The notes under the pieces: model-generated
Database searches by the model: none
What the model was told of the DNA's origin: nothing
Seen by the model: the letters and a program-made list of their open reading frames with translations, nothing else
Virus record (IMG/VR): IMGVR_UViG_3300020473_000702
Location: 1-53,371 of that record
From: a virus
Length of the DNA: 53,371 nucleotides
Strand: one strand, 5' to 3'
Translations under genes and position numbers: made by a program
In this document: positions 42,547 through 51,704 of the stretch, in pieces
Layout: the number at the start of each line of letters is the position of its first letter
How positions within the stretch are numbered: the first letter of the stretch is position 1

Positions 42547-45483
42547 ATGGCAATAAATTTTCCCAGTAGTCCTAGTGTAAACGATACCCATACCCATAAT
42601 GGTAAGGAGTGGACGTGGAATGGTACATCTTGGGTTCAAAGTACAAATGCAAGCAATTATACTTTACCTATTGCTACTGCTGGTGCTCTCGGTGGTATTA
42701 GGGTAGGCAATAGATTAACAATAGATTCTAGTACAGGTGTCTTGGATGCTGATGTACAAGGGGGCGGTGGATCTTCTTATACTGATAGTGATGTTGATAC
42801 CCACTTAAATCAATCTAATCCTACTAGTGGTCATGTCCTTTCATGGAATGGATCTGATTATGCATGGGTAGCTCAGACTACTGATACAAATACACAACTA
42901 ACAACTGAACAAGTTCAGGACATTGTTGGTGCAATGGTTGATGGTGGAACCGAAACTAGAATAGGTGTAACGTATGATGATACTGCTGGAAAATTAAATT
43001 TTGTTGCTGACGATCAATCATCTACTCCATACACTAACAGTGATGTTGATACACATCTGAATCAATCAAACCCAACTAGCGGATATGTTCTTGCGTGGAA
43101 TGGATCTGACTATACTTGGGTAGCTCAGACTGGTGGAGGAAGTGGTGGATCAGGTGGTAGTATACTACAATTAATACAGGAGATTGGTCCTTCTGGTCAG
43201 ATCAGTGCTGTATCTGGACAGGGTAGCAGTGCTGCTTGGATAGATGTTATTGATAAAGACATTACTATTACTGCTGGTGCTAATAAGAGAGTAAAGATTG
43301 AAGTTAATGGTGAACCTAAATTAGATGGTTTCAGAACCATGAGGTATGAGATCAGATTGATACGTACCACTGGAGGAACTGCAACAACATTATACGAAGG
43401 TTTTCAAGGTCTAGCTGATAGTAGTGATAACTATTCAACTATGAATGGTGTCCTTTACTTAGATACACCAGGTGCAGGTACACACAACTATAAGTATCAG
43501 TTTAGACAGGTAGTAAGTTGGAATAGTAGTACTGCTAAAGTAGAACCTGATTCAATGGTTATGCTTCTCACTGAGATGGATCTTAGTGCTAATGTTTTAT
43601 CTGCTAGTGATGTTGATAACCACTTAAATCAGTCCAATCCTACTAGTGGATATGTTTTAAGTTGGAATGGTAGTGACTATGCATGGGTAGCTCAGACTAC
43701 TGATACTGATACAGTTTATACCAACAGTGATGTTGATACACATCTCAATACAAGTGGTGCTTCTTCAGGTGAAATTCTTCAATGGAATGGATCTGACTAT
43801 GCTTGGGTAGCACAATCTAATACTACTTCATTTATTGCTCTAACTGATACACCAAATTCTTACAGTGCTGATCAGTGGGTAAAGGTTAATGCTGCTGGTA
43901 ATGCTATTGAATTTACTACTGCTCCTGCAGAATCAGATACTCTTGATACAGTAACGGGAAGAGGTGCGACAACTACAAATGATGTAACAGTTGGGAATTT
44001 TATTTGTGATAACTTAACTGTTAATGGTACTCAGACAATAATCGATAGTAACACTGTAAACATTGGAGATAATATTTTAACTCTTAATAGTGATGAATCT
44101 GGTACTCCATCACAGAATGCTGGACTTGAAATTGAAAGAGGTACATATACCAATGTATCAATTCGTTGGAATGAGACTACAGATAAGTGGCAGTATACTA
44201 ATGATGGTAGTAACTATTCTGATATTGGTAGTAGCAATTATACCAACACTGATGTTGATACACATCTGAATCAATCTAATCCTACTAGCGGATATGTTCT
44301 TTCATGGAATGGTTCAGACTATGCATGGGTAGCTCAGACTACTGATACAGATACAAATACATTCACTGGTCTAACAGGTACACCGTCTTCATACACTGCT
44401 AATAAATGGTTGAAGGTAAATGCAGGTGGTACTGCTTTAGAATATACTGATGCTCCTTCTGGAGCTTCTGTTACTGTATCAGACAATGCTCCTTCAGGTC
44501 CAAGTGCTGGTGATCTATGGTGGGACTCTGATAATGGTAGGTTAAAGGTATATTATACTGATGCAACACCTGATTCTCAGTGGGTAGATGCTAGTCCACT
44601 TGGTGCTAACAGTAGTATTGGTGTTGGTAATACAAGTATTTCTATAACTGATACTGGTACTAACGGTACTATCCAATTCAATACAGATGGTACTGACCGT
44701 TGGGAGATCACTAGTGGTGGTCACATTCTTCCAAATACAAATGCTTCATTTGATATAGGTAGTGCAGAGTATAAGGTAAGACACTTGTTCTTATCAGACA
44801 ACAGTCTTAAGTTCGTTGATGATAATAATACAGAACATGCATTGAGTGTTAATAGTAACAAACTACACTACGAAGGCAAAGAGGTTCTAGCAAACTGTGT
44901 CTTTACTGGATTGGATAATAATGATACTGTCAAATATAATGGTACGAACTGGGTTAATGTAGAGTTTCCATCAGCTTTTGATGGAACTTTAGCTGGTGAT
45001 CTAACTGTTGATACTAATGTATTGAAAGTTGATACTGCTCAGAACCAAGTAGGTATTGGTACTGCTAGTCCTAATAGTCTTCTACATTTGTATCAACCTA
45101 CTGATGCTGTGTATATTACCTTTGGTCAAGGTCAACATAATACAAACTACTGGCTTGGAACCACTGGTACTACTGCTGGATTCTTTATAGAGCAAGGTAG
45201 CAGTAATAATAGTTTACTAACAGCAGATGCTTCTGATTATGTTTCATTGTATGGTGCTGGAACCAAGAGGTTTGAGACTACTGCTAGTGGTGTCACGATA
45301 ACAGGAGACATAAGTGTTACTGGTAGTGGTTTATATAATGATGGAGCTTTGGATGCTCGTATTAATACTGCTACTGCTACATCTAATCAACTTCTTAGTT
45401 GGACTGGTAGTGATTACGATTGGATTGATCCACCAACACCAGCACCACCAGCATTTCAATCTAACTGGAGGATACCATTATGA
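42547..45483 (+). CDS. Tail fibre-like structural protein with SDVDTHLN repeats (978 aa)
   Basis: Starts MAINFPSSPSVNDTHTHNGK with WTWNGTSW, the shared N-terminal domain. It contains five copies of a 34-residue module with the core DVDTHLNQSNPTSGYVLSWN followed by GSDYAWVAQT. It also has a RGATTTNDVTVGNF module, GDLWWDSDNGRLKVYY, and a late FETTASGVTITGDI segment typical of marine phage fibres. It ends in PTPAPPAFQSNWRIPL. It is likely to be an adhesin with repeat-based length variation. It overlaps the next gene by 4 bases. Confidence 0.88.
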   Translation: MAINFPSSPSVNDTHTHNGKEWTWNGTSWVQSTNASNYTLPIATAGALGGIRVGNRLTIDSSTGVLDADVQGGGGSSYTDSDVDTHLNQSNPTSGHVLSWNGSDYAWVAQTTDTNTQLTTEQVQDIVGAMVDGGTETRIGVTYDDTAGKLNFVADDQSSTPYTNSDVDTHLNQSNPTSGYVLAWNGSDYTWVAQTGGGSGGSGGSILQLIQEIGPSGQISAVSGQGSSAAWIDVIDKDITITAGANKRVKIEVNGEPKLDGFRTMRYEIRLIRTTGGTATTLYEGFQGLADSSDNYSTMNGVLYLDTPGAGTHNYKYQFRQVVSWNSSTAKVEPDSMVMLLTEMDLSANVLSASDVDNHLNQSNPTSGYVLSWNGSDYAWVAQTTDTDTVYTNSDVDTHLNTSGASSGEILQWNGSDYAWVAQSNTTSFIALTDTPNSYSADQWVKVNAAGNAIEFTTAPAESDTLDTVTGRGATTTNDVTVGNFICDNLTVNGTQTIIDSNTVNIGDNILTLNSDESGTPSQNAGLEIERGTYTNVSIRWNETTDKWQYTNDGSNYSDIGSSNYTNTDVDTHLNQSNPTSGYVLSWNGSDYAWVAQTTDTDTNTFTGLTGTPSSYTANKWLKVNAGGTALEYTDAPSGASVTVSDNAPSGPSAGDLWWDSDNGRLKVYYTDATPDSQWVDASPLGANSSIGVGNTSISITDTGTNGTIQFNTDGTDRWEITSGGHILPNTNASFDIGSAEYKVRHLFLSDNSLKFVDDNNTEHALSVNSNKLHYEGKEVLANCVFTGLDNNDTVKYNGTNWVNVEFPSAFDGTLAGDLTVDTNVLKVDTAQNQVGIGTASPNSLLHLYQPTDAVYITFGQGQHNTNYWLGTTGTTAGFFIEQGSSNNSLLTADASDYVSLYGAGTKRFETTASGVTITGDISVTGSGLYNDGALDARINTATATSNQLLSWTGSDYDWIDPPTPAPPAFQSNWRIPL

Positions 45484-45944
45484 CGGCAACAGTTTATAGA
45501 GGAACACTTTTTGGTGATGCAACAAACCATATCAATAATTTTTATACCAATTCTACTGGTGGTAACGTAAGAATTGTATGGTACTACTTTCATATAGGGA
45601 GTTCTCAGCGATTTAGATTCTATGTTGGTGCATCGACACCGCCATCTCCTGCTTCTTTAGGTCTTTCAACTACTTCTCCAATTGATTATAACTATTACGG
45701 AGATGCTAATACTATTAGAATGGGTGATTTTGGCCAAGGTAATTTCGTAACTGGAAAACATTACGGAATTGCTGGTGATAATCCAGGTGGTGCTACTGCT
45801 GGTTCTAATGGGAATCTCCCAACTGAACTGATATTACCTGCAGGTGATAAAATGTCGTTGTTTATTCCTGAAGAGATAACACCTACTTCTCAAGAATACT
45901 GGGAGTTTGCATTGAGATATAATTTTCTACAAATACCAGAATAA
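45480..45944 (+). CDS. Small adhesin-locus protein, paralogue A (154 aa)
   Basis: Starts MTATVYRGTLFGDATNHINN and is beta-rich (NVRIVWYYFHIG), ending LRYNFLQIPE. The next gene starts MAATVY, has a similar STGGNxRI strand and ends CNIVVIPE, so the two look like tandem paralogues. They may be small head/tail decoration or fibre-tip proteins. Overlaps the preceding gene by ATGA. Confidence 0.75.
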   Translation: MTATVYRGTLFGDATNHINNFYTNSTGGNVRIVWYYFHIGSSQRFRFYVGASTPPSPASLGLSTTSPIDYNYYGDANTIRMGDFGQGNFVTGKHYGIAGDNPGGATAGSNGNLPTELILPAGDKMSLFIPEEITPTSQEYWEFALRYNFLQIPE

Positions 45945-45947
45945 ATT

Positions 45948-46358
45948 ATGGCAGCAACAGTATACAGTTTAAATGCTTCCAGTAACCAGTCTGGAACTCT
46001 ACTTAACCATCAGAACACTTCTGGTGGTAATCAGAGGGTGATTATAAATTATATAAGGATGGCTAAACAGACTTCCACTAATGGATATATGAATATTTTG
46101 TTCGGACCTAGTGGTGATCTTTCTGATCTAAAGATAAGTTATTGTACTGCTTTTGGTAAGCATGTAGCATGTAGTTATGATATGTACAATAATAATGGTC
46201 ACAATGGTCATCTGTTTCAGTCACATAGTGGTTCTGGTGCAAACGAAGAACAAAATGCACCCACAGAAATAATGCTAGCTGATCAGGAGTATTTCCAAAT
46301 CACTTGGTATGGTCCTAACTTTATCAAGGGTTGTAATATAGTAGTAATACCAGAGTAA
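45948..46358 (+). CDS. Small adhesin-locus protein, paralogue B (136 aa)
   Basis: Starts MAATVYSLNASSNQSGTLLN with SGGNQRVIINYIRM, parallel to the gene before it, and has a His/Asn-rich loop NNNGHNGHLFQSHSG. Starts 3 bases after the previous stop. Function unknown; a structural role is inferred from place and composition. Confidence 0.75.
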   Translation: MAATVYSLNASSNQSGTLLNHQNTSGGNQRVIINYIRMAKQTSTNGYMNILFGPSGDLSDLKISYCTAFGKHVACSYDMYNNNGHNGHLFQSHSGSGANEEQNAPTEIMLADQEYFQITWYGPNFIKGCNIVVIPE

Positions 46359-46359
46359 C

Positions 46360-47232
46360 ATGGCCATAAATTTTCCAACATCACCATCAACTAATGATAC
46401 TCATACCCACAGTGGTGTTACGTATGAGTGGGATGGTACTTCATGGCTAGCACAAGGTAGCACAGCAACTTATACCTTACCAACTGCATCATCAACAGTA
46501 CTAGGTGGTATTAAAGTAGGTAATAGATTAACAATAAATTCTGGTGTATTAGAGGCAGACGTACAAGCAAGTACTTATGGTAACAGTGATGTTGATACTC
46601 ATCTTAATCAATCTAATCCTACCAGTGGATATGTTTTAAGTTGGAATGGTAGTGACTATGCATGGGTAGATAACGCAGGTTATAGTAACAGTGATGTTGA
46701 TACACATTTGAATCAATCAAACCCAACTAGCGGTCATGTTCTTAGTTGGAATGGTTCGGACTATGCATGGACAGCTCAGACTGGTACAACTTACAGTGCT
46801 GGTACTGGGTTGAGTCTTGTTGGTACTACATTTAATGTTACTAGTACATACACAAGCTCAAGGACAACTGCAGTTGCAACAACATCAAGTCTAGCTGATC
46901 AAGCATCAGGTAACTTAGACATTACTGCAGCAAAAGCTTACGCACTACTTAAGATACAAACATCACATGCAGCATGGGTAACTCTTTACACTGATACTAC
47001 TAGTAGAACTAGTGATGCTAATAGAAACATAACAACTGATCCACTACCAGGTTCAGGTGTTATTGCAGAGGTACTACTATCTGATGGTGGTGTACAAAAA
47101 ATTTCTCCTGGTTTGATAGGATACAATGATGATGCAACACCAAGTACTACAGTATATGCAAAGGTTCAGAATAGAAGTGGTAGTGCTGCTACCATAATAG
47201 TAACACTCCATTACCTTGCTCTAGAGGGTTAA
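46360..47232 (+). CDS. Short tail fibre-like protein built from shared ends (290 aa)
   Basis: The N-terminus MAINFPTSPSTNDTHTHSGV with WDGTSW is the shared adhesin head. Residues about 73-141 hold two SDVDTHLN modules. The last ~120 residues (from about 169) match the end of the 1210-residue protein: AxxKxYxLxKIxxSHxAWVxLYxD, then PGSGVIAEV, SPGLIGYN and VQNRSGSAATIIVTL. So it is a minimal fibre: head, two repeats and tip. Starts 1 base after the previous stop. Confidence 0.85.
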   Translation: MAINFPTSPSTNDTHTHSGVTYEWDGTSWLAQGSTATYTLPTASSTVLGGIKVGNRLTINSGVLEADVQASTYGNSDVDTHLNQSNPTSGYVLSWNGSDYAWVDNAGYSNSDVDTHLNQSNPTSGHVLSWNGSDYAWTAQTGTTYSAGTGLSLVGTTFNVTSTYTSSRTTAVATTSSLADQASGNLDITAAKAYALLKIQTSHAAWVTLYTDTTSRTSDANRNITTDPLPGSGVIAEVLLSDGGVQKISPGLIGYNDDATPSTTVYAKVQNRSGSAATIIVTLHYLALEG

Positions 47233-47233
47233 T

Positions 47234-50200
47234 ATGGCTCAGTATATTGTAACGCTGAAGCAACGTGATCAGTTGGATGGTTTCTATGCTGATATGAAGG
47301 AAGGTGGGTATAAGCTTATTAGTAAGAGACCTATTAGTAGATGTACACATTATGATCTAACAGAGAGTCAAGCAGATACTATTGCTGGTGACTCTAGAGT
47401 TCTTGCTGTTGAGTTACATCCAGATGAAGATGATAACCTTATAATTGGACCGCATGGATATACTAACAACGAAGTAGCTGTTGCTGCTGGTGATTTTTAT
47501 AAGGGTATTACTTCAGATTCAGGTGATTATCAGTGGGGGCACTTACACTGTGCTGGTGATGATGCACAAAGAAGAAAAGGAACATGGGGTTCTGGATCAG
47601 TCACTGATACTGCTGAATGGTTTAATAATGGTAAGCATGTTGATGTAGTTATCTGTGATAACAATGCTGCTTATGATTGTCAAGAGTGGTACAGTACACA
47701 TGACCCAGCTAAGAATAGATATGTTCAGTATGATTGGTATGCTAACCACAACACAGAGGCTCTTAGTATAGATGATGATGGATACACATCAGCACCTAGT
47801 AACTATACAAAGTACTATCCTAATGCTGGTCACACAGATTATCATGGTACTCATGTAGCAGGTACTGTTGCTGGTAAGTATTATGGATGGGCTACTGAAG
47901 CAAACATCTATACCATTCAGTGTTTGAGTGGGATGGATCCTAATCCATTGCCTACTATGATCATGATGGATTATTTGAGAGCATTCCATAGATCTAAAGC
48001 TATTAATCCAGAGACAGGACATCGGAATCCTACCATTACAAATCATAGTTGGGGTTCGGGATGGGATTTAGGAGCAAATGGTTCAGGTATTTTTGATACT
48101 GGATATACTATTTCAGATATAACTGAAATAGTTTGGAGAGGAACTACATATAACTCATCTAATCCTGGTCCATCTGGTTGGACTATGAGTGGTATTCATC
48201 AGGACTTTGGTATTGGACAAGATAAGACATATATTCCCTACTACAACACAGCAATGGCTGCTGATATTGAGGATGCTGTAGAGGATGGTATAGTAGTTAT
48301 TGCTTCAGCAGGTAACTCAGATTTCTATGTTGCAACTGACTCTACAAGTCCTGATTGGAATAACATTGTCCAGTTTGATACTTCTAAAGTAAGTTTTAAC
48401 ATGTCTGCAGGCCAAGGTCGTGCCTATTATAATAGAGGATCAGCACCAGGAAATGCACCAGGTGCTATCTGTGTTGGTTCTCTTGATAAAGCTAGTGACT
48501 TCTCTAAGTCATCATTCTCATGCTATGGTGAGGCAGTAGATGTATGGGCTCCTGGTACTCATATTAATTCGGCATTTAATTCTCTAGGATATAATGATGC
48601 AAAGTATGGTGGAGATAATTATTTCTATGCTATAAGTGGAACTAGTATGGCTTCACCACAGGTGACTGGAGTTGCAGCATGTCTAGCAACAGGTAAAGAA
48701 AGGTTTACTAACAGTGATGTGAAATCTTTCCTTCAGAACTACTGTAAGGATGGTGATATGACCTTTGATAATACTTATACACCTTCAAGACATGCAGTAT
48801 ATCAACTTACTCTTACTGCAACCACAAATGGTTGGGATGTAAGTGGTCCTGATAGATATAATTCTCATGTTAATGCTATTAATCCTACGATTGAGATCTT
48901 TGAGGGTGATACAGTAGAGTTTGTTTTCAATTCACCTGAACCTCCTCTTTTTGTTACATCATCTCCTGTAACTGGGTTGACTCCTGGTTCACCACCACAA
49001 GGACAAGTCTCTTGGTTCCCACATCAAGGTACTAGTACAAGTGGAACATTCAATGCAACTCCAGGATGGCCAGGTAGTGCTGGTGATTACTACTATGCGT
49101 GTGGTGATATGGGATTATCATTTACTACATGGCCACAAGGTATTCTTAGAGTGCATCCCCCACTACACTATGATGATCCGCATATTGGTGCTGGATCTGT
49201 AAACAAATATTTGTTATCAGCAAACCCAAGACCAGTAGCAGATGGGTTTCCTAGTAGGTGGTATCAGCAACAACTTAAGGGTAGAAGAAGAGATGTAGAA
49301 GCTACCTCAAATAACCCACCCAATATGCAACTCTATCCTAGAGAGAATGTATATCATAGAGGGTTTAAAATACATCAGAGAATACTTTTAGATGAAGCTT
49401 ACTGGATAAATGATGTAACATTACCTTCTAATACTGATAGTACTAATAGTGAAAATCAGGTAAAGGATTTCGCTCTCGATTCTAATGGAAACTTTTGGAT
49501 TTGTGGAGCGAGGGATGATAATGCTGGAGCATTGAATAGTTATATTGTGAACATAACTAAGACAGGTGTATATAATGCATCAGTTGATTGTAATGCTGCT
49601 GATTCTTTAACTCCTTTTGGAATTGCAGTTGATGATAATGATGATATCTATACCTATCATGGGTATGGAAGACTTGCTAAATTTAGTCTGAGTGGTTCTT
49701 CTTTAACTCAGGATTATTGTAGAGAAAGTGAGTGGGGTGGTGGAAGTACTTTTGGTGAGGGTATGGGTGGTAGAGGATGTTTATTTGCTAATGGAACTAA
49801 CCTTACCGTGTGGGGTAATAGATCTGGTATTCATTTAGGACATACTTTTGATGGTTCTACTGGTGATGTAAGTTCTGGTGGTTACACTTATGTTAATGGT
49901 GGTAACCAAGCTTATGTTTATTTCTATGGTGCTAATAAAATAGGTGGTACAATTTATGCATGTGGACGTTCTTATGGTGGAAACACAAACGGTAGCAATG
50001 CTTTTTGGGTAGTAGCAACTGTAGGTTATGGGGTTGCAGGTTCAATGAAGTTTTATAGTGGTGTCTCTAATGCTACATGTTATGGAGTAACAAGAGATTC
50101 TGATAATAAATTTTATGTTTGTGGACAGATGGATAATGTTCCAACACTCATGAAGATTGATGCCTTTAACAATGGTGTTATAGGACAAGGAGTTGCATGG

Positions 50201-50632
50201 GGTAGAAAGTTAAACACCTCTGGTAGGTATAGTGATATTGCTGCTGATTCTCAAGGTTGTGTGTACGCAGCAACTGAAGGTGGTCAGATAGTGAAGTATA
50301 ATAGTAGTGGTACAATCATCTGGGCTAAGTCTGTTGCTAATCAGATTCAGAGAATAACAATAGTAGATGATGTAATACATGGTATTGGTACTATAGGAAA
50401 TACTTCATTTAAAGTTTTCCGATTACCTATCTCAGGTGAGGGTCTTACTGATTGGAGTATCACTGATTATAGTTTCACCTATACTAATCAAGGTGGTCTA
50501 GGTGGTCCCGCTACTCAAAGTGATTTTGGTTCTACTGCAAATAGTGCTGTTATATGGGGTAATTTTACATCTTCTGATTATACTATCAATCTTGCTTCCG
50601 AAGTATTTACTCCGTCTTTAACAAACTTATAA
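47234..50632 (+). CDS. Subtilisin-like serine protease with C-terminal adhesion-type domains (1132 aa)
   Basis: A peptidase S8 domain with a complete triad: D142 in VDVVICDNNA, H204 in HGTHVAG, S471 in SGTSMASPQVTG, and the oxyanion Asn in VVIASAGNSDF. The first ~65 residues resemble an I9-type propeptide (MAQYIVTLKQRDQLDGFYAD). After the protease come a cupredoxin-like stretch (about 554-643; EIFEGDTVEFVFNS and YYYACGDMG) and propeller-like repeats (about 740-1130; FALDSNGNFWICG, GIAVDDNDDIYTY). No signal peptide is visible, so it is more likely a virion part than a secreted enzyme. Its substrate is unknown. Confidence 0.9.
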   Translation: MAQYIVTLKQRDQLDGFYADMKEGGYKLISKRPISRCTHYDLTESQADTIAGDSRVLAVELHPDEDDNLIIGPHGYTNNEVAVAAGDFYKGITSDSGDYQWGHLHCAGDDAQRRKGTWGSGSVTDTAEWFNNGKHVDVVICDNNAAYDCQEWYSTHDPAKNRYVQYDWYANHNTEALSIDDDGYTSAPSNYTKYYPNAGHTDYHGTHVAGTVAGKYYGWATEANIYTIQCLSGMDPNPLPTMIMMDYLRAFHRSKAINPETGHRNPTITNHSWGSGWDLGANGSGIFDTGYTISDITEIVWRGTTYNSSNPGPSGWTMSGIHQDFGIGQDKTYIPYYNTAMAADIEDAVEDGIVVIASAGNSDFYVATDSTSPDWNNIVQFDTSKVSFNMSAGQGRAYYNRGSAPGNAPGAICVGSLDKASDFSKSSFSCYGEAVDVWAPGTHINSAFNSLGYNDAKYGGDNYFYAISGTSMASPQVTGVAACLATGKERFTNSDVKSFLQNYCKDGDMTFDNTYTPSRHAVYQLTLTATTNGWDVSGPDRYNSHVNAINPTIEIFEGDTVEFVFNSPEPPLFVTSSPVTGLTPGSPPQGQVSWFPHQGTSTSGTFNATPGWPGSAGDYYYACGDMGLSFTTWPQGILRVHPPLHYDDPHIGAGSVNKYLLSANPRPVADGFPSRWYQQQLKGRRRDVEATSNNPPNMQLYPRENVYHRGFKIHQRILLDEAYWINDVTLPSNTDSTNSENQVKDFALDSNGNFWICGARDDNAGALNSYIVNITKTGVYNASVDCNAADSLTPFGIAVDDNDDIYTYHGYGRLAKFSLSGSSLTQDYCRESEWGGGSTFGEGMGGRGCLFANGTNLTVWGNRSGIHLGHTFDGSTGDVSSGGYTYVNGGNQAYVYFYGANKIGGTIYACGRSYGGNTNGSNAFWVVATVGYGVAGSMKFYSGVSNATCYGVTRDSDNKFYVCGQMDNVPTLMKIDAFNNGVIGQGVAWGRKLNTSGRYSDIAADSQGCVYAATEGGQIVKYNSSGTIIWAKSVANQIQRITIVDDVIHGIGTIGNTSFKVFRLPISGEGLTDWSITDYSFTYTNQGGLGGPATQSDFGSTANSAVIWGNFTSSDYTINLASEVFTPSLTNL

Positions 50633-50635
50633 ATA
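50628..50635 (+). promoter_or_regulatory. Late promoter box TATAAATA
   Basis: An exact TATAAATA overlaps the protease stop (TAA 50630-50632) and lies 23 bases before ATG 50659. Confidence 0.8.
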
Positions 50636-50658
50636 AAAAAGCCTTATGATGTGTTATA

Positions 50659-51123
50659 ATGGTAGATGAAATAAAAGAAGAGGTAGTAGAAGAGAAAGAA
50701 GAGAAGAAGAAAGGTTTATTTGCTAAGGCAAAAGACGCAATTCTTCCCGACCCCGAAGAGCAAGCAGCCATCATCAGTACAATGGTGAGAATCACAGTGC
50801 TGGCCTGGTCTGGGGGCATCTTAACTTTAAACTATGTCGCCATACCTGGCGTTCCTCAACAGAAAATAGATCCGACATTTATAGCTTCAGTTTTTACAGG
50901 AGTTTTGGCAAGCTTTGGCATCCAGACTGCTTCTAAGAAAGGTGATGGTACTATGAAAATGAACGGCAATGGTAACGGAAACGGCGGTGCTCCTCCTGTT
51001 ACTGCAAAAGATATTGAACAGATCATTGCGAAAGCAGGTCCAGTTCAAACAATAAGAGTTGAACAAGCTCCTTTAAAGATCATCTCTGCTTCAGATGATG
51101 ATAGTAAACCTTATAAATTATAG
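50659..51123 (+). CDS. Two-span membrane protein, holin candidate (154 aa)
   Basis: A charged acidic/lysine N-terminus (EEVVEEKEEKKKGLFAKAKD), then two hydrophobic spans: VRITVLAWSGGILTLNYVAI (about 44-63) and FIASVFTGVLASFGIQTA (about 74-91). A glycine/asparagine linker follows, and a hydrophilic tail. Two spans with a charged start fit a class II holin, but other membrane roles are possible. A late box precedes it. No canonical ribosome site is visible. Confidence 0.7.
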   Translation: MVDEIKEEVVEEKEEKKKGLFAKAKDAILPDPEEQAAIISTMVRITVLAWSGGILTLNYVAIPGVPQQKIDPTFIASVFTGVLASFGIQTASKKGDGTMKMNGNGNGNGGAPPVTAKDIEQIIAKAGPVQTIRVEQAPLKIISASDDDSKPYKL

Positions 51124-51125
51124 TC

Positions 51126-51395
51126 ATGAAAATTAAATTTAATGATATTGCTAATGCAATCAGTGTTATATCAGGAGTATCCCTCGCTGGTATTATTGGT
51201 GTAGGATCCTATGTATATCTAAACAAAGATGCTATCATTGATGACATCAAAGACGCAGCAATTGAGTCTGTTGTTGGTGGTATGGGTGCTGGTGCTCTAG
51301 GTGGTGCTGGTGCTCTTGATCTAAAGTTACCTTCTGATCAAGCGTCTAATCCTACTGCTGCTTCCCCAGCTGCCCCAATTCCATTCCCTAATTAG
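51126..51395 (+). CDS. Small membrane protein (89 aa)
   Basis: The N-terminal span AISVISGVSLAGIIGVGSYV (about residues 11-30) is followed by an acidic/glycine helix IESVVGGMGAGALGGAGALD and a Pro/Ala-rich tail. It is a type common in cyanophages but unnamed. It may work with the preceding gene in the envelope. The stop sits inside the following palindrome. Confidence 0.7.
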   Translation: MKIKFNDIANAISVISGVSLAGIIGVGSYVYLNKDAIIDDIKDAAIESVVGGMGAGALGGAGALDLKLPSDQASNPTAASPAAPIPFPN

Positions 51396-51418
51396 GGAAA
51401 AGGGAAAAAAATTTTCCA
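51384..51418. other. Palindrome and A/T-rich hairpin in the gap
   Basis: TTCCCTAATTAGGGAA (51384-51399) is a perfect palindrome that includes the stop TAG. GGAAAA at 51403 can pair with TTTTCC at 51413-51418. These could be RNA-processing or weak terminator elements before the next gene. Confidence 0.5.
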
Positions 51419-51446
51419 GCAAAAAATTACCCCTTAAGGTTTTCGT

Positions 51447-51704
51447 ATGGACTTCCAGAAGATAGCTTCTACTGGAACGGCTGTGACTGTTCTAGGTACT
51501 GGTGCTTTTGTCGGTGGCAATCATGTCATCGACCAGAACACTGGTGGTCCAGAGCGAAGACAGTCGGAACAGATAGAACAGATAAGGCAGGTGGTAGCAG
51601 AAGAGTTGTACCTTCAACTCAAGGATGCATTCCCGCCTAAAACTGGTGGTGTCTCTGGTAAAAAGGATGCACCACCTTTAAACTATAGACAAGAAATAAA
51701 ATGA
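51447..51704 (+). CDS. Small protein with N-terminal span (85 aa)
   Basis: Starts MDFQKIASTGTAVTVLGTG; the first ~25 residues are hydrophobic and may insert in a membrane. Then EQIEQIRQVVAEELYLQLKD forms an amphipathic helix, and the tail is Lys/Pro-rich. The stop overlaps the next ATG (ATGA). No family was recognised. Confidence 0.7.
   Translation: MDFQKIASTGTAVTVLGTGAFVGGNHVIDQNTGGPERRQSEQIEQIRQVVAEELYLQLKDAFPPKTGGVSGKKDAPPLNYRQEIK

Larger units (their letters stand above)
42778..46782 (+). repeat. Seven copies of a ~102-base (34-aa) adhesin module in two genes
   Basis: Copies begin near 42778, 43030, 43603, 43718 and 44240 in the 978-aa gene and near 46576 and 46681 in the 290-aa gene. 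Each encodes a variant of SDVDTHLNQSNPTSGYVLSW followed by NGSDYAWVAQT. The copy at 43718 is the most divergent (NTSGASSGEILQW). Confidence 0.9.

Noticed and set aside
42778-46782. CRISPR-like array
   Set aside because: The repeats are ~102 bases, in frame and coding, without short direct repeats and unique spacers.
50655-50660. TATAAT as a -10 box
   Set aside because: It overlaps the start codon ATG 50659 and has no -35 partner for this gene.
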